The translations under genes and the position numbers were made by a program. This document shows, piece by piece, positions 35,728 through 47,959 of a DNA stretch of 64,000 nt; within the stretch, counting starts at the first letter, position 1; each line of letters starts with the position of its first letter. Under the pieces are notes generated by a model that was given only the letters and a program-made list of their open reading frames with translations, searched no databases and was not told the origin of the DNA. The stretch comes from Heterobilharzia americana (lineage: Eukaryota; Platyhelminthes; Trematoda; Strigeidida; Schistosomatidae): positions 76,389,160 to 76,453,159 of the forward strand of contig OX104130.1 in the NCBI GenBank assembly GCA_944470555.2, given 5' to 3'.

Positions 35728-35905
35728 GATGAATTTATCTCAATTAGAAAATCAAATCAGTCAAGAATTGAACCGACTACTCAATGAATTGGAAGGATAC
35801 AACCAACACAGACGATTATTATTGAAGTCAGCCAACAGTTCGTCACATACTCGTCCAAGAACTATTAATCATCCATCAGATGCAAGTGATGGAGTTGCTG
35901 TGTGA
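35728..35905 (+). CDS. RASSF7/8-like gene, exon 5 (C-terminus and stop)
   Basis: Encodes residues 287-345 and ends with TGA at 35903-35905. The acceptor is gatag (AG at 35726-35727) behind a T-rich tract. The first base completes AA|G (Lys). MNLSQLENQISQELNRLL and NELEGYNQHRRLLLK form a last amphipathic helix, followed by a polar tail ending DGVAV. The C-terminal V-x-V residues could resemble a short PDZ-binding end, but this is only suggestive. No canonical AATAAA is visible in the next 150-200 bases; the 3' UTR end is unknown. Confidence 0.8.
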
Positions 35906-36839
35906 TAGTTTGCACCAGCAGGGGAGGGAGGCTCCTTGAAATAGTATTCTACGGTACAGAAAAAGTAACAATATCATGTTTTCTTGCAAATTACGCAATG
36001 ATCTCAAGCAAAAAATAATTTCAATTCTTTTCATAAACTCTTCCTTATAATGTACAAATATGATTTTTAGACGGAACACTTTTTTTGATCGACTGATGTT
36101 TAAAGACTCGACTCATCATCTGTGCAGTACAATCCCCCTTTTTTCACTGCTATGCCGATGGTGGTCATCTCGAAAATCGTCGAGACTCCAGAATTCAGAG
36201 GTGAATGAATAATTCACGTCTGCAGAAATTCTAGTATACTGATGATGAATTTAGCTACGAGGGATTAAAGCAAGAACCCTGTATTTAAAATCATTCTGAC
36301 CCCTGGCTGGCGAAATTTGCTGCCAATCGTTGTGAGTGATGTTTTACTCCTCACGTCGTTCAAAATGTGATCATTATTAACGGTCAAAAAAAAACAATGT
36401 TATCATGCATAAAGAGACTTTTGATAGTCTGAAGGGAAAGACGATAAACGTGTAATTCCTCTTTCTCTGAGTTGACGCACAAGGCAAATCTGACAGTCCA
36501 ATCACAAACTATCCTATTCCAGGATGTGTTCACGACTGACTTCAGATTATTAACATTGAGGCCTTAGAGCGCAATTCAGAGACTTAGGACTTCACGGTGT
36601 TGCTGTTCATCAGATCAAGTTATTTAGTAATAGTTTTTTTTCTTGTCTAAACAAAAGTAAAAAATTTCCTGAAGAAATAATCCTTCCGACCAAATTTTAT
36701 CAGCCACATCGTCAAAATCCTCCTATGTGCCCCTGCGCTAAATTTTGGAGCCCAGAGGTAAGGTAAAAGTGATGCATGGTGTGAAAAATTATTGCAGTAT
36801 TCGATGAGAACTACCCTTGAATTCCCTCGTCCTTATTAT
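35906..36839. other. 3' flank of the RASSF gene
   Basis: Probably contains the 3' UTR, but no canonical polyadenylation signal is convincing. No recognised repeat. Confidence 0.35.
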
Positions 36840-37105
36840 ATTTTTGAACACATCAAGTATACTTTAGCGTGGCGTTCAAACCCACAGACTAACTGCTGGC
36901 TGGAGGATGTCGACAAATCTGTTAAATGTAACATCTTGGGCCACCAAATTTCATGGCATGACTGTGAGGTGAAACTAGCCGACTAGGGCCAATTATTTAG
37001 CAAAACATGGGAATCCAGCTAAATATATAGGATGGTAGACCCAAACAAGATAAATAATCTAGAGGTCAACCGTAGGCATGCATGCTATCACACATAACCA
37101 TGTGA
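36840..37105 (-). repeat. tRNA-like SINE, inverted relative to 21.1 kb
   Basis: ctatcacacataaccatgt at about 37084-37102 is the reverse complement of the end of the 21080-21270 repeat. gcgttcaaacccacag near 36871 is a diverged B box on the - strand. Confidence 0.55.
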
Positions 37106-38604
37106 TAAGATGAAATAGAGTGCCAACTCTGAAGAATAACTTGGGTTGGTGGGAAGAATGAATCAATAAATTGTTTATCATATAGAAATATGTAATAAGG
37201 ATGACGAAGTAACAGCCATTTCCGGACATGTGGAAAACTTTACTACCTAAGAATAAAGAACTGTAAAAACTAGACTAGAAGGTTGTGTGCTTCTCTTGGT
37301 ATGATTATGAGTAATGAATCCTTCTCTAAAGTTCATTAGTGAATAATACTTTTCCACTGTGTGGTGCACATAAGTGAAAGAACTGTAATAGAACTACAAC
37401 CTACACCGTAGCACCCAAACTCTACTCTTGTATTAAAAACAAGCAGGCTTTAGTTGATTAAGGCCAATACGACAAGGCTACAGCTAGATTTGTAGTAGTA
37501 GCATAACATCAAATTATTTCTACTTACTAAAAACTGCACAACTCAACGTCACGTCCACGAAAAGCCAATAATTCAGTAGGAGTTTCCAAAACAATCTGAA
37601 CATATTATTCAATACATATACCAGTGCATGTTTATTGTGTGTATGATAAGCAAATAAAGCTCAGTACAGATTCGACTAGCTCTTCTCACTCAATTTTTAC
37701 ACAATATGGTACAATTATGTATCGATTGGGATTTCTAAGTTAAAAAACACGAGATAGTTGTGGAGATAATAACTGAATGAATGGCAAGTTGCGATCAGGT
37801 GAGAATCTTATTTATTCAGTTCACTGCCCTTTAATTAATATGCATAGCTGAGTATATAAATGATCTACACCTCCCTAATACTCAACATCGCGAAAAATGT
37901 TTGGATGAGTCTAGGAATAGTCTTGACCCAAGGGTTAAGTTGTAGCAAAAACTAGCAACACCATCAGTCCCACTCCTACGACCATCTTCATGGTATGGAA
38001 TGGTATTTACACCTGTAGTAACCTCTGCTCTGAAATATCTGCATGACCACGGAACGTACTTCAGAGAGCTCCTATATTGGTAATTGAATCCAGTAGGTTA
38101 AAGTATGTGAATTTTTGCAATCACTATCTCCAAACCCTCCCTCGGAAAAAAGAAAATGTAGGATCACTCGAAAAGTTCATCTCTCGATGAGAACACACAA
38201 TAATGTCTCAAAAAAGGTATTTTAGTCAGACTTGTACCACCAAGCCTACCCCTCATCATGTCAGCGTAGCAGTCTTCAAGTACTTAACCGTTCATACTTC
38301 GACTTCTTCAGTATCCACAGTTCTTTACACTGGTAACTTCTAAAGGTATCTGAACACAACGTAGGTCCAGAACAAAACTTCTTTCTCTATACTGTAATGC
38401 TATTTCAGCTAAACATTAAATTAACGACCAATCAACCATAAATTAAATGTCTCGGGTTATAGTTTACTGGTCTATGGGTTTGATTTCCAATCTACAGGTG
38501 AAAGTTCCAATCCGGTTTTGAATACCGATATTTTGACTAACGCTCATTAGATTGAGAGTATTGTTCAAAGTCTCATACAAGACTATGAATGATTGGAGTT
38601 GCAC
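37106..38604. other. Intergenic, unannotated
   Basis: AT-rich. A possible SINE fragment lies at 38455-38530 (ctatgggtttgatttccaatc). Nothing coding is supported. Confidence 0.35.
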
Positions 38605-38685
38605 TGTTATGAGCTGTGGCAACTCGGACCGTTACGCAGTAATGCCCTGGTCCTATGCTGATATTGATAATGATGATGAGAGTTG
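38605..38685 (+). mobile_element. Family 1, extreme 3' tail only
   Basis: tgtggcaactcggaccgttacgcagtaatgcc, ending in gatattgataatgatgatgag, equals the 3' end of the 4039-6783 element (inverted there at 4110-4048). A copy of about 80 bp, ending in imperfect GAT/AAT repeats. Confidence 0.75.
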
Positions 38686-38739
38686 CACTGTTTAAACTTA
38701 ACTCATATTGCTCCAAAAAGTTAATATAGTCTGTAAATA

Positions 38740-39080
38740 CAGCGGTTGATCCATAAACGGTATTGCTATGACTCATTGGTCCAGATGTCTTTCAACCAAT
38801 GGATCATGGGTTTAAATCTCTATTCCATCTACGGAACTATATCAGCAGTTAAACAGTATCATCAGAACTCACATAATAGGTTTGGCTCAGTACCTAAAGC
38901 TCGAAATTTCACACGGTTGCTGCTACTTTTTCAACGGAAAACAGATTATCATCTGAGATAGCCGTAGTTTGGCAGACTATTACTTATATTATGTGGAGGG
39001 CACTGGTTCGAATCCGGCCGCGGTCGAGATTCTCATCTCACCTTCAATTATCACGCAGTAGAATAAAAGATTGATTGAAA
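38740..39080 (+). repeat. Two adjacent tRNA-like repeats
   Basis: 38750-38900 has tcatgggtttaaatctc as a weak B box. 38955-39075 begins gatagccgtagtttggcag and carries ggttcgaatccggccgcgg, an excellent B box. The second shares its B box and its tail (tttcaattatcacgcag) with the repeat at 62375-62520. Confidence 0.55.
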
Positions 39081-39229
39081 AGCAACCCTATATATGTTGA
39101 AGTCGCCATGCTTGTAGATAGCACACCCTTTCAGCGTTACTATGTTACGTATGTTACCAGTCACCATGATCATCCATATAGCGTTTGGGCTATAGTTACT
39201 TTTAGTTTCTTAAATAATTTAATAAATAT

Positions 39230-39600
39230 TGATTAGTCACTGGAGAGCAGCCAACTTCATGTTTTCTAGTTCCCAGTGCTGACCGAATTTCCATCGACGA
39301 TTTCGAAGTGTGGCCACCAAGTTAGCAAACTCACCATGGGACAGATTCTAGTTGTATAAAGCCAATCAGGAGAAAGCCCTGAATCTCGGTTTCGTATCTT
39401 TTGGCACTTGTCAACAAGGGAGCTGGTGTCTCCTCTCAGATTTGAACCCAGTGACGTTACCATCGGGCTGCGACCGGTCTCCTATAGGAACGGGTTGGGT
39501 ACATTGATTAGTCACTAGAATGTAATCAGTCTCATGTTTTCTAGTCTTGACGACTGACCAAGCTCTATCGATACATTTTGTCTGAAGATTTCATAGTCCA
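39230..39600 (+). repeat. Dispersed repeat X, with a partial second unit
   Basis: gattagtcactggagagcag, cagtgctgaccgaatttcc, gtggccaccaagttagc and ctctcagatttgaacccagtg recur in order at 48860-49170. A partial unit (gattagtcactagaatg, tgttttctagtc) follows directly at 39507. The fragment at 43555-43640 is a third locus. The origin is unknown; the element contains a gatttgaaccc B-box-like site in inverse sense. Confidence 0.65.
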
Positions 39601-40140
39601 GTAAAGCCACTGGCATGACTGACTGACAAAGTCAACGTAAAACCTCGCACACAGCTACATTGGCTCAAGCTGCCTCCCTTCACACTAGTACACAAAGTAC
39701 AGGTGGATAGAAAAGTAATATCAAAGTAGACAAATTTATGTGAGACAAACAATTTCAAGATAAGGGTTATTGCAAATATTAAAGCTTTAGAAGATGTCAC
39801 GAAGTGAATAAATCTGCCCCACTATGACCGATTTCCAGCCATGTCACCAAGAGCCCTCAACCACTGATTCGTTTCGTCTCGGTGACCCCAAACAGCCAGT
39901 CCACACATCCCCCACACACAACTCAGACCGACAGTAAGAGACTTCATTGATTGGTGCCACGTCTTGGTCTGACCACCCCGAACCCTCTTCCAACCTAATC
40001 CAACTTCCCTTAGCATGGCACATCGAGATAGGTGTTGGACCGGCATACGCGGCACATGTCCAAGTTATCTCAGTCTACTAAGGTTTACAACCCCATCAAT
40101 CGACTTGCTTATCTTGCCTAGTACCCTCCGCCATTGGAAT
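39600..40140 (-). mobile_element. Family 1, antisense 3' copy
   Basis: Tail aagtcaacgtaaaacctcgcac at 39627, then the C-terminal domain; the - strand 40055-39822 reads [25 protein letters not shown], as in the best copy. The 5' part is absent. Confidence 0.82.
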
Positions 40141-41524
40141 AATCTGTGACTACTACCTAGGTAATTTATTGAGAAAATAGCTTGTGAAAAAATAAGTCCT
40201 TCCTGTTCAGAATATAACATCGTCTGCACTTATGTTTAATGTCGGGACGAAATACTGAATATTTACAGTATGCTTCTTTTCAGAAGAAGTGTCCTCTAAA
40301 CCAAGATTATTTGCACAGAACAGCTGGACAAAATGCTTGGCAATAGGTACAATATTTTCATGCATTCAGCGGAACTGTTTTGCTATAAGGTCCCCTGGCT
40401 GTACAACTTTTTGTGGCCATGCCAGAAATGATAATATCGCATCTAGTAGAAAATTTGGTGCTACGCTGACCAACAGCTAAACGTCTAGACTGTTCGTGTG
40501 GTGGTTAGACGAACTGTAGCTAGAATACTTGTTCTAAGTACAGCCACCACTTGTAAAATACAAGTAGATATACAATAAATAGTTTAATAACCGGAATTCG
40601 AGACAATTTCCAATCAGAAACGAAAGGGAGCACCTCCGCAAACAAGCCGCAACAACCCCCTCCCCCAGCAGTTCCAAACGTCAATGACAAGGATGGAATT
40701 TCGCTTTAGTGACGTCATCTATAACTCCTTCACTCCGTAGAAATTCAGCTTCCATTAAATATTTAAATTAAATTCAAGGATAACATTACACGGATTTCTG
40801 ATATAGACTACAGCAGTTCAGCATACTTGGCATGCAGAAGTACATAGACACTCAGAGCTGATCCAAATCAGTGGCAATGTTTTGATAAAATAATATGTGA
40901 ACTTCTAAACTTCTTCAACTCACCACCCTACGTAACTAAATGACAGTGGAAATTTCGTGACTCAAAAGTATGGTTTCCTTAAGTTTACCTTATTTGTACC
41001 TACTTAGGATGAACGTGTTAGTTGCTGAATAGACCAGACAGACAACTACTAACCAGCAGTTTACATTTTAGAACTGCAGTCTACCATATCGAGATCAAAG
41101 TAGCCAGGCAGTGTCACAGACCTTACACAATAGAGGACTCGTTGCTGAATACATGAATCTATACGTAATTACCAAACTGCGATCATTTTTTCTCCAAAAG
41201 TCTTATTTGTAACGCATTATCGAACAATTTTCATCAGACGATTATCAAACTTTAAAGATAAGCAGATTACCTTGCAAAGTGATATAAGCCTCGTACATAG
41301 TCTTCTCAAGATGATGCCCGTTTGTATTGTATCGTTGGTAAATCGAAGTACTAATTTTGCGTTATTAAATTACTTTCTTCGGTGCGTTTTGGTGGTTACA
41401 GCTGAAATACTGGTATACAAATTGTCACTGCATAGTCTTCCATACAACTTAGGAAACATGAGTTAACACATTCAACCTTGCAAGTATAGAAATCATCTTT
41501 CTGTGGAGTAGTATCTCAATCAGT
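40141..41524. other. Intergenic, unannotated
   Basis: No gene or repeat recognised. A perfect CRE-type palindrome TGACGTCA lies at 40710-40717 in a locally less AT-rich stretch, with no gene model next to it. Confidence 0.35.
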
Positions 41525-41745
41525 CACCAGTGCGCTGCAGAATCGTCGAAGTTGTGACCCATTTGTTTAGGGAGTTAACTCAATTAGTGGGTCGCGAGTC
41601 CGAGCACCGTTCCATCAACTGAGGTGTGAGCATTCAGGTAGTATCAATAGCCCTCGCACGTTTGGTGTGACTCATTGGCTACTCCACCAAAGTCCCCAAG
41701 CTTTCTGAGTGGATTTTGATCTCAGGAACGTTAAACATACATTTG
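41525..41745 (+). repeat. tRNA-like SINE
   Basis: tgtttagggagttaactcaa (A-box region), gtgggtcgcgagtccgagcac (diverged B box), then the family tail gaggtgtgagcattcaggtag and gccctcgcacgtttggtgtg, as at 22.0 and 63.7 kb. Confidence 0.68.
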
Positions 41746-42944
41746 AACAGTAAGTACTAACCTTAGAAACGTACACTTCTGCTAGTCTTGATACCAAGTG
41801 AGTAATCGCTTTTTTCTCATTTTACATGGACTGGTTTTCCCTAGTCTCGTTTAGTCACCCTACTCAGCAAAAGTCAGATCAGTAGTGTTGGGGCTGTGAT
41901 TCCAAAGAATTACTGGGAAGGTATATTGAGGAAGTTGAACCAGCTAGTGAAGTATTTTCCATGCAAACGTTGTGTTAAGTGGGAGAGTTTGTAATCAGTT
42001 GTCGTATTCCTCAATCTACTGTTGACTTAAGTTTTTATCAAAATATATAAAGTCGAACGTATGGCTGCATTTTAAAGAGATGAAAAGGCAGTTAGAAGTT
42101 AGATACAAGGCTAATTGAAGTTAAACCTTTGTAATAAGTGACAATAGGTACACAATCTACACTCTTGACCTTCAAACTAATATCACAAAACGACTATCAA
42201 CATGATCTTATATTCTCCCTGAAAACAGTAAATCCACCAGGTACATTAGAAAATGAATTCAATAGTTCGATAAAACTTAATAGAGCACCTAATCTACCGC
42301 CTTGTAAAAGATTTCTAATATCCTTTAAAAAATGTTTTTTAAAGACACTAAAATTGCCTAAGCAATTTACAGTCTCTCTAAATCAGTTGTTAAAGGCCTC
42401 TACAATAATGTTACGTGACTGACAGAAATGAAAATGCGTACGTTGAACATACTACTTACCGCATCTTCTCACGAACAAAATCACCATATGAGCGATGCCG
42501 AAACGCACAGATAAATTAGCACTACATACGAACAACCAAGCATGCTCTCTACGCAACTGACAAACACATGGTTGACCATATAGTCAAAAGTGCAGAAATA
42601 ATGTAGCTTTTTTAATTGTTTATTGGTTGATTTTTCTAGGTCAGCTGCCCACGCAAATTTGGTTCTGTCAGATTACTAGTTAATCACCTCTACGATGTAG
42701 GATGTAAATGGTGACTCAAGAGCATTGAAAATAGACTAAGCATCTAATTGGACAAATTATTCCGTTTATTTGTTAATTTTGACTCAACCGACCTATAACC
42801 TTGAGATACTGCATAAACGCTAAAAAGAAATCTCCAACACTATACGTTTGGATAATCGCTGCAATACAGGCCTGGGATGCGTTCGAATGATAACCCACAA
42901 GTTACTAATCGCCATTTACCAGCTCAAAATAATTTTACGTTAAA
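41746..42944. other. Intergenic, unannotated
   Basis: AT-rich. A 94-residue + frame at 42138-42422 has no recognised domain and lacks intron or neighbour support. Confidence 0.35.
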
Positions 42945-43130
42945 AAGGTAGGTTTCTGTAGCTTGTAGTTTCTCGTAGTTGAAACGATGGGTTCGAGTCC
43001 CACTGTGAACAGCATCACTCACTGAAAAGCAGGTGCATCAGCTAACGAGCTTCAAATAGGACGAAGCGTGTGTCGTGGATTCCACTGCTACCCAAGATCC
43101 ATCTAAATATCAAATAGTCCAGTTTATTGT
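42945..43130 (+). repeat. Sm-alpha-type SINE with decayed hammerhead ribozyme
   Basis: B box gggttcgagtccc at 42989-43001. The ribozyme region at 43030-43083 runs from caggtgcatcagc to cgtggattccactgc. The stem II/GAAA side is partly kept (aataggacgaagc), but CTGANGA has become CTAACGA and GAAA has become GAAG, so it should be inactive. Sm-alpha repeats of schistosomes are known to carry self-cleaving hammerheads transcribed from a Pol III promoter. Confidence 0.8.
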
Positions 43131-44983
43131 GGCTTGACACAACAGGGTGATTAGGATACTGGTCACACAGTGGAGACCTACTAATAACCTTTCGGTTATT
43201 CACCAAATAGTTTTATTACAATAACTGACTTTTTAATGGATCACGATAAATAATGGGTTCTCACTAGATCCGTAAAGCAATGTGTCTAAAGCGACCATGT
43301 TCCACGCAAGTCGAGACAGCAGGTAGACACACTTGTTCAAAGGTTAAGCGGTTTATGACAATAAATATTTTTAGTTGGTTGGGGGTAGTTGGTAGCAAGT
43401 TAGGGATCTACGTTTTGTGCTTGTTGACACTGCAACCGGGGGGTAACTGGTCTCGCCTGGGTAGTTCGGACCCCACGCCGCCTATTTTTGCAGTCAGTGA
43501 AGCTACCACTGACATATTCCGGTCACGATTTACTTCTTTTGGCTCTTGATTAAGTACTTTGATCAGTCACTGGGGAGTCCTGACCGCTGATTGAACCCTT
43601 TCAGCCACCAAGCTAACAGCCTCACCATCGTGATGCTTTTTCATAGATCTTGGTTGGAGGCATTCGGTAGGAAGATATTGTTTGATTAAAGATATTTGAA
43701 AACTCGAACATCCTATGCTTTTCGGAAAACGCACTAGGTATTTCCATTCGGTGATTGGAGAAAAAAATTGGTAACACCCACCTAACTAGAACCTTGAAAG
43801 GATTTCTCATGCTACTGATTCCAATCCAAACAGTTGGTTTCATTCTTATAGAACACGGTGTTGCATAATTTATCCCTTTTTTTATCATCCTTGATTCCAG
43901 ATCGTTTAAGCCTTTCTACGACGGGTCAAATAGAACAGTGTTAGACCATTCACTGAAGGAAAAGGGTAAAATGTAGGGCCTGACGCAGGACTTTGCAAGG
44001 TTTTTCCTACACCTGGTCCGGTGTTTTTTTGGCCCTACGTCTTTGCAAATGGCCCAAAGTACAGATTTTTGCCCCTAGTGACCCAACATTTGGCCTCTTG
44101 TTTACGATATCTGGTCTCGTATCAGATTCATGACTCTACGTCGCCCTATTTGACCCGACAAAATTGTTGGCTGAGAGGAGTTCGTCAACCACATCTTAAG
44201 TGGAATGTCTCATTTCTAACAGAATTGTATGTATTCAGTTTGAAATGTAGCCGTCAGATTAAATGACTTGATGTCGCTGTACATTACATTTATAGGTGGA
44301 AAGTTTTGAAGGCAGTTCGCAAGAAGGCCCGCTGGAGTCTAACAGTCCCCTACTGCTTTTGTTTCAGATTAAAGTATTCAGCGCAAAGTCGTATGCCAAC
44401 CTTGATAGTGATGGTCTAAGCAGCCGATACTACAGGAAAGAGTTAAAGTGGAGCATTCCAAACTAAACATTACACCTAAAAAGTCCGCTTTCACATTATC
44501 TCAACATCCACGAAGAATAATTGAGTGAAGTACTAAACTGAACTATTCACGCTAAAAATGTTGTGAGGAATACACAGAAGAACAAACAATAATCCAGGTT
44601 ACTAGTTGTGAAAAAGCGTTCTTACATAAGTGCTTTTCTGTTATGATTCGAAAACTGCTATGGCCGTTAACGACGCATGGTTATCGATTATCAGTCACCA
44701 ACACCCAGCAAATTCCTAGTTGATTCCCGACCTGACTAATTAATAGAGAAAACACGATAGACGTGTAGTGGAGTCGAAGACAAAAATAAAGGAAAATATA
44801 TATATAGATAGCTAGCCGTTTGAAATAATAATATTGATTGGCTGATCCATTGTCTGTGTGTCTAACTGTAGATGTGATAACATAAATTACATTTTGATTG
44901 GTCCCTCTCCAGACTGGTCTTTTTTCTCTATCCTCAGATCGTAATGGATTGATATAATTTGCAAAACTGTTGATAATCTACGA
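43131..44983. other. Intergenic with a repeat X fragment
   Basis: 43555-43640 (gatcagtcactggggagtcctgacc ... ccaccaagctaacagcctcacc) is repeat X. 43970-44160 has recurrent tggccc/tgaccc words but no defined unit. The frames at 43280-43549 (+) and 43622-43888 (-) show no family. Confidence 0.4.
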
Positions 44984-45105
44984 GTACTGGACAGCTGTTA
45001 CGTCCCAGTACTGAACTCATCAGTGGCGCGCACCAACGACGCAGTCAGGGATGGAACCCTGGACTCTACTGTCTTGCGGCGAGCTCACTAACTATTCACT
45101 CATTT
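44984..45105 (-). repeat. Ribozyme SINE type 2, copy with mutated core
   Basis: On the - strand, CTGATGA is intact and is followed by a stem II with one G-U pair (GTTC/GGAC), but GAAA has become GTAA. Stem I bases CACTG/CAGTA flank it. B-box-like ggttccatccctg lies upstream on the - strand (45058-45046). Confidence 0.7.
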
Positions 45106-45599
45106 GACATGGACCAAAAGGCTCACATTTTCTTCTTTATATCGATTCGTGATACAGCACGGCTATCATCCAACGTTTTTGGCAAGTCCTTGTCTTCTCA
45201 TTCGTCCCGGTTGACTATACAGGTCAGCATTTCTCCTGCGAACTTCGAGAAATCCGTATTGAAGTATGCCACTTTTGTCAGTCAGTTAACACATAAAACC
45301 ACTAGTATTATCCCAACTGGTTATCAAATGAGTATATAACCTGAGATAATAACTCAGCAAACAGGCTCAGGTTTATGTGGTAGTATCTGAATCACTGGGC
45401 AACGGTACAGCTTGCCACATCCGACATCAGCATGTCAAACTCATAAGTTGTTAAAAGTAACATAAGAAAATGGAAACAATATGGTCGAATGTTACTAGAA
45501 GCTATACAAGAGAAAAAAGGATAAAGTAGAGGAAATAATTAAGCTTGATAACTGGGATTAAGTTGCAAGAAAGGAGTCGGTGGATCTGGGCTAATGACA

Positions 45600-45900
45600 T
45601 CAATTCTGAGCCGTTACACCTAGAGTCCTCTCATGGACTCATTGAAATTCTTGAAGCACTGGACAGCTGCTTCGTCCTAGTATGTGAATCTAAACCAGTG
45701 CGCACCCATGACCCCAACGGGAGTCGAACCCAGGACCTTCAGATTCCTCTGCTATCATGTTGCTATTGAGCCACTGGATAGGAATCTTTTGCCAGTTCAC
45801 GATGTAGCACAACCTTCATCCAATGTCGTCGTTGAGTGACTGTCTTCATTAACGACTTGGTGAGCCCCATGCATCACGACCTCTTAATTAAAAATTCGGG
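45600..45900 (-). repeat. Ribozyme SINE type 2, decayed copy
   Basis: The - strand has B box gggttcgactccc (about 45731-45719). The ribozyme segment at 45705-45656 keeps stem I (GCACTG with CAGTGC) and half of stem II (GGAC), while CTGANGA is replaced by CTGGTTTAGA and GAAA by GAAG. The 5' body runs on to about 45900 (gttcacgatgtagcac). Confidence 0.75.
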
Positions 45901-46789
45901 TATCTCATCTTTAAGCAAGTCACTAATCGTCAGTACCCTAATCTTTCTAGACTGACAAACTTTTTAAACCGATGGACTAATGAATGGAAATTGATTGCCT
46001 AAACCAATCACTCTTATAGTACAGTGCCAAAGTTACCACCTTCCTTAGGAATACTGTTGATATCAAATAACTATAGAAAATATTTCGTTGTTGATACCAT
46101 CGAGAACAAGGACTTCTGTGAAAAATGTCTCATTTCCAAGCCATGAAAGCATTACGAGACAACGCGGATTTTTTTCATTTCTTAGATCTGACAAAAGCCT
46201 TAGTCTCATGATCATATTTTAAATCTAATATACAACCGAAAATTTGTAACTATTTTGGAAGATGAAATTAAATCTGTCAGAGATCAACATCCATCCAGAA
46301 GAATAATTGTACGAAGTATCGACTTATTTGTTTCATAGTGACCAATATATTGTAGAAAATGTCTTTTTCCAAGTTTGAGTGAATTTTTATCGGTTTTTTT
46401 TCGTCTTTACAGCTTGTATGTGTTGGTTTAATTCTACTGGTTGCTGGATTGCTATAAATATGTGATTTATCAAACTCGTTCGTGTAGTTCATGAAAGGAT
46501 ATAATTTATAGACACAAAAGTTGTAGCCTAGTTCGAGAACTACTGTCATAGAGTTAATAAACTATTTATTCCAGTGAATAATCTGTCTACTAGCTGGTGC
46601 TAAAAACAGCCTCGATATTAAATGACTAACAAGTGAATCTTCGATTATCAAGCGACTTATACAAGTAAGCGAAGAGATATTGGTAATCATGTACAGACAA
46701 AACGTTGAGCAGCCGATAAAAAGCATTGACATACTAACCAGTAAAAATATCAATTCATCTTGTTTGGCGGTGATCCATCCCATAAGCTG
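45901..46789. other. Intergenic, unannotated
   Basis: AT-rich; weak frames only. Confidence 0.35.
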
Positions 46790-47690
46790 AGTGGTTTAAT
46801 CCTGAAACTTTCACTGTACCTCTAGAATGGACCATCAACACAAAATTCAAAAAGAAGTGAGCTATGACACCTTTTCCACAAGTGACTAATTGTCTTGTCC
46901 TGACGACCTTCGGTAGCACTGGTCACTCCTGCTCCAATGTCTTCATTGTCTCCATACCTATTTCAGTTGCTTATCCTACAACCGTGAACTCTGACCTACT
47001 TGGTGTTCCTTGTGTTTCCGATTACGTGATAGATTGCGTCAATGTGAGTATATCTGTTGATCACTGACTGGCATGAGTGTCACACTCCGAAAAACTCTCC
47101 CACATTTCTGAAATAGTGGAGAATATTTGTAGCTCAGGTGGATGGTCTTGGTTGTATTGTGTTCTCTGAGCTGGGTTGTTTAATCGTGGAGCTTTCATCG
47201 TCTTTCTAGACGACATCATCAGCACTAACTTCAGTATGAAGTGAGCTGTCAATATCTCTCCATGAGTGATTTAGTAGCTTGCCCTGGTTTGTGATTGGTT
47301 GTCTCCCTTGATTGTTATGTCATTGACGGACCATATAGATTTTCCTGTTGGCTGTTCCTCTGTTTGACCTCTCACCTTTCCTGTCGTTTATCATTTTTCT
47401 CATTGGCTGATAGATTGGGTCTATGTGCATACATCTATTGATCGCTGACTGACCTGACGTTTTCCAATACGTTTCTTTTAATGATAACAAACGTGTCACC
47501 TACATATAGGACCCAAAGTTTTGATTTGATCAACAGCAATACTACAATTTCTAGTCGCTGCATTACAGATTCTGCAATTAGTTCTGACAGATTTTTTCAC
47601 TGGTGTTTTGTTTTTCTGTTTGCAGAGTTTGCCGTCGAATTGAAAATATGTTCTAAGGCATAAATCCATTAGTTTTATCAAACTTGAATA
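46790..47690 (-). mobile_element. Penelope-like element: RT palm remnant with duplicated terminal repeat
   Basis: Two diverged direct repeats of about 390 bp lie at 46780-47075 and 47160-47470. Both run from an aagctgagtggtttaatc-like start, through a variant of gctttcatcgtctttctag and gaagtgagct, to gatagattgcgtcaatgtg and gttgatcactgactg. The RT remnant at 47690-47470 reads on the - strand LCLRTYFQFDGKLCKQKNK and VDQIKTLGPICR, the region before the palm motif. Direct terminal repeats in this arrangement are typical of Penelope-like pseudo-LTRs. Confidence 0.72.
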
Positions 47691-47959
47691 TATTGGTTGT
47701 ATGTGGTCTTGCTGAAAACAGAAGAACTACTGCTTCAGAAACAACTGAATTGCAAGAGACTCTTTGTGATCGAAATTCCTCACCTCCTCACGAGTTATCA
47801 CTGAAGACTTCATGACAAAACTCGATAGGAAATAAGACAAGTAATTGCACCCCTGACCACACGTAAACAAACCAGTGAAGAACAGAGAGCTCTTCACAAA
47901 CTGAAGAATAAAAGAATAATACTATTGTTCCAGCTGGCAAACGGTGAACCGCAGGAATC

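Larger units (their letters stand above)
1527..35905 (+). other. Whole gene: N-terminal RASSF family (RASSF7/8-like), five coding exons
   Basis: Gene-level model joining 1527-1720, 10098-10438, 21584-21676, 33213-33444 and 35728-35905. Each junction has a GT donor and AG acceptor, and the phases close: GA|T gives D65, G|AT gives D179, G|AA gives E210, AA|G gives K287. The sum is 1038 nt, exactly 345 codons plus TGA. Known family: N-terminal RASSF proteins carry a Ras-association fold at the very N-terminus followed by coiled coil, act as cytoplasmic scaffolds and lack the C-terminal SARAH domain of RASSF1-6. The model fits this: RA fold at about 1-80, a polar Ser/Pro/Gln-rich linker at about 85-178, and coiled-coil segments from 180 to about 320. 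Introns are about 8.4, 11.1, 11.5 and 2.3 kb. An additional in-frame small exon hidden in an intron cannot be excluded. Orthology within RASSF7-10 is not resolved. Confidence 0.85.
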
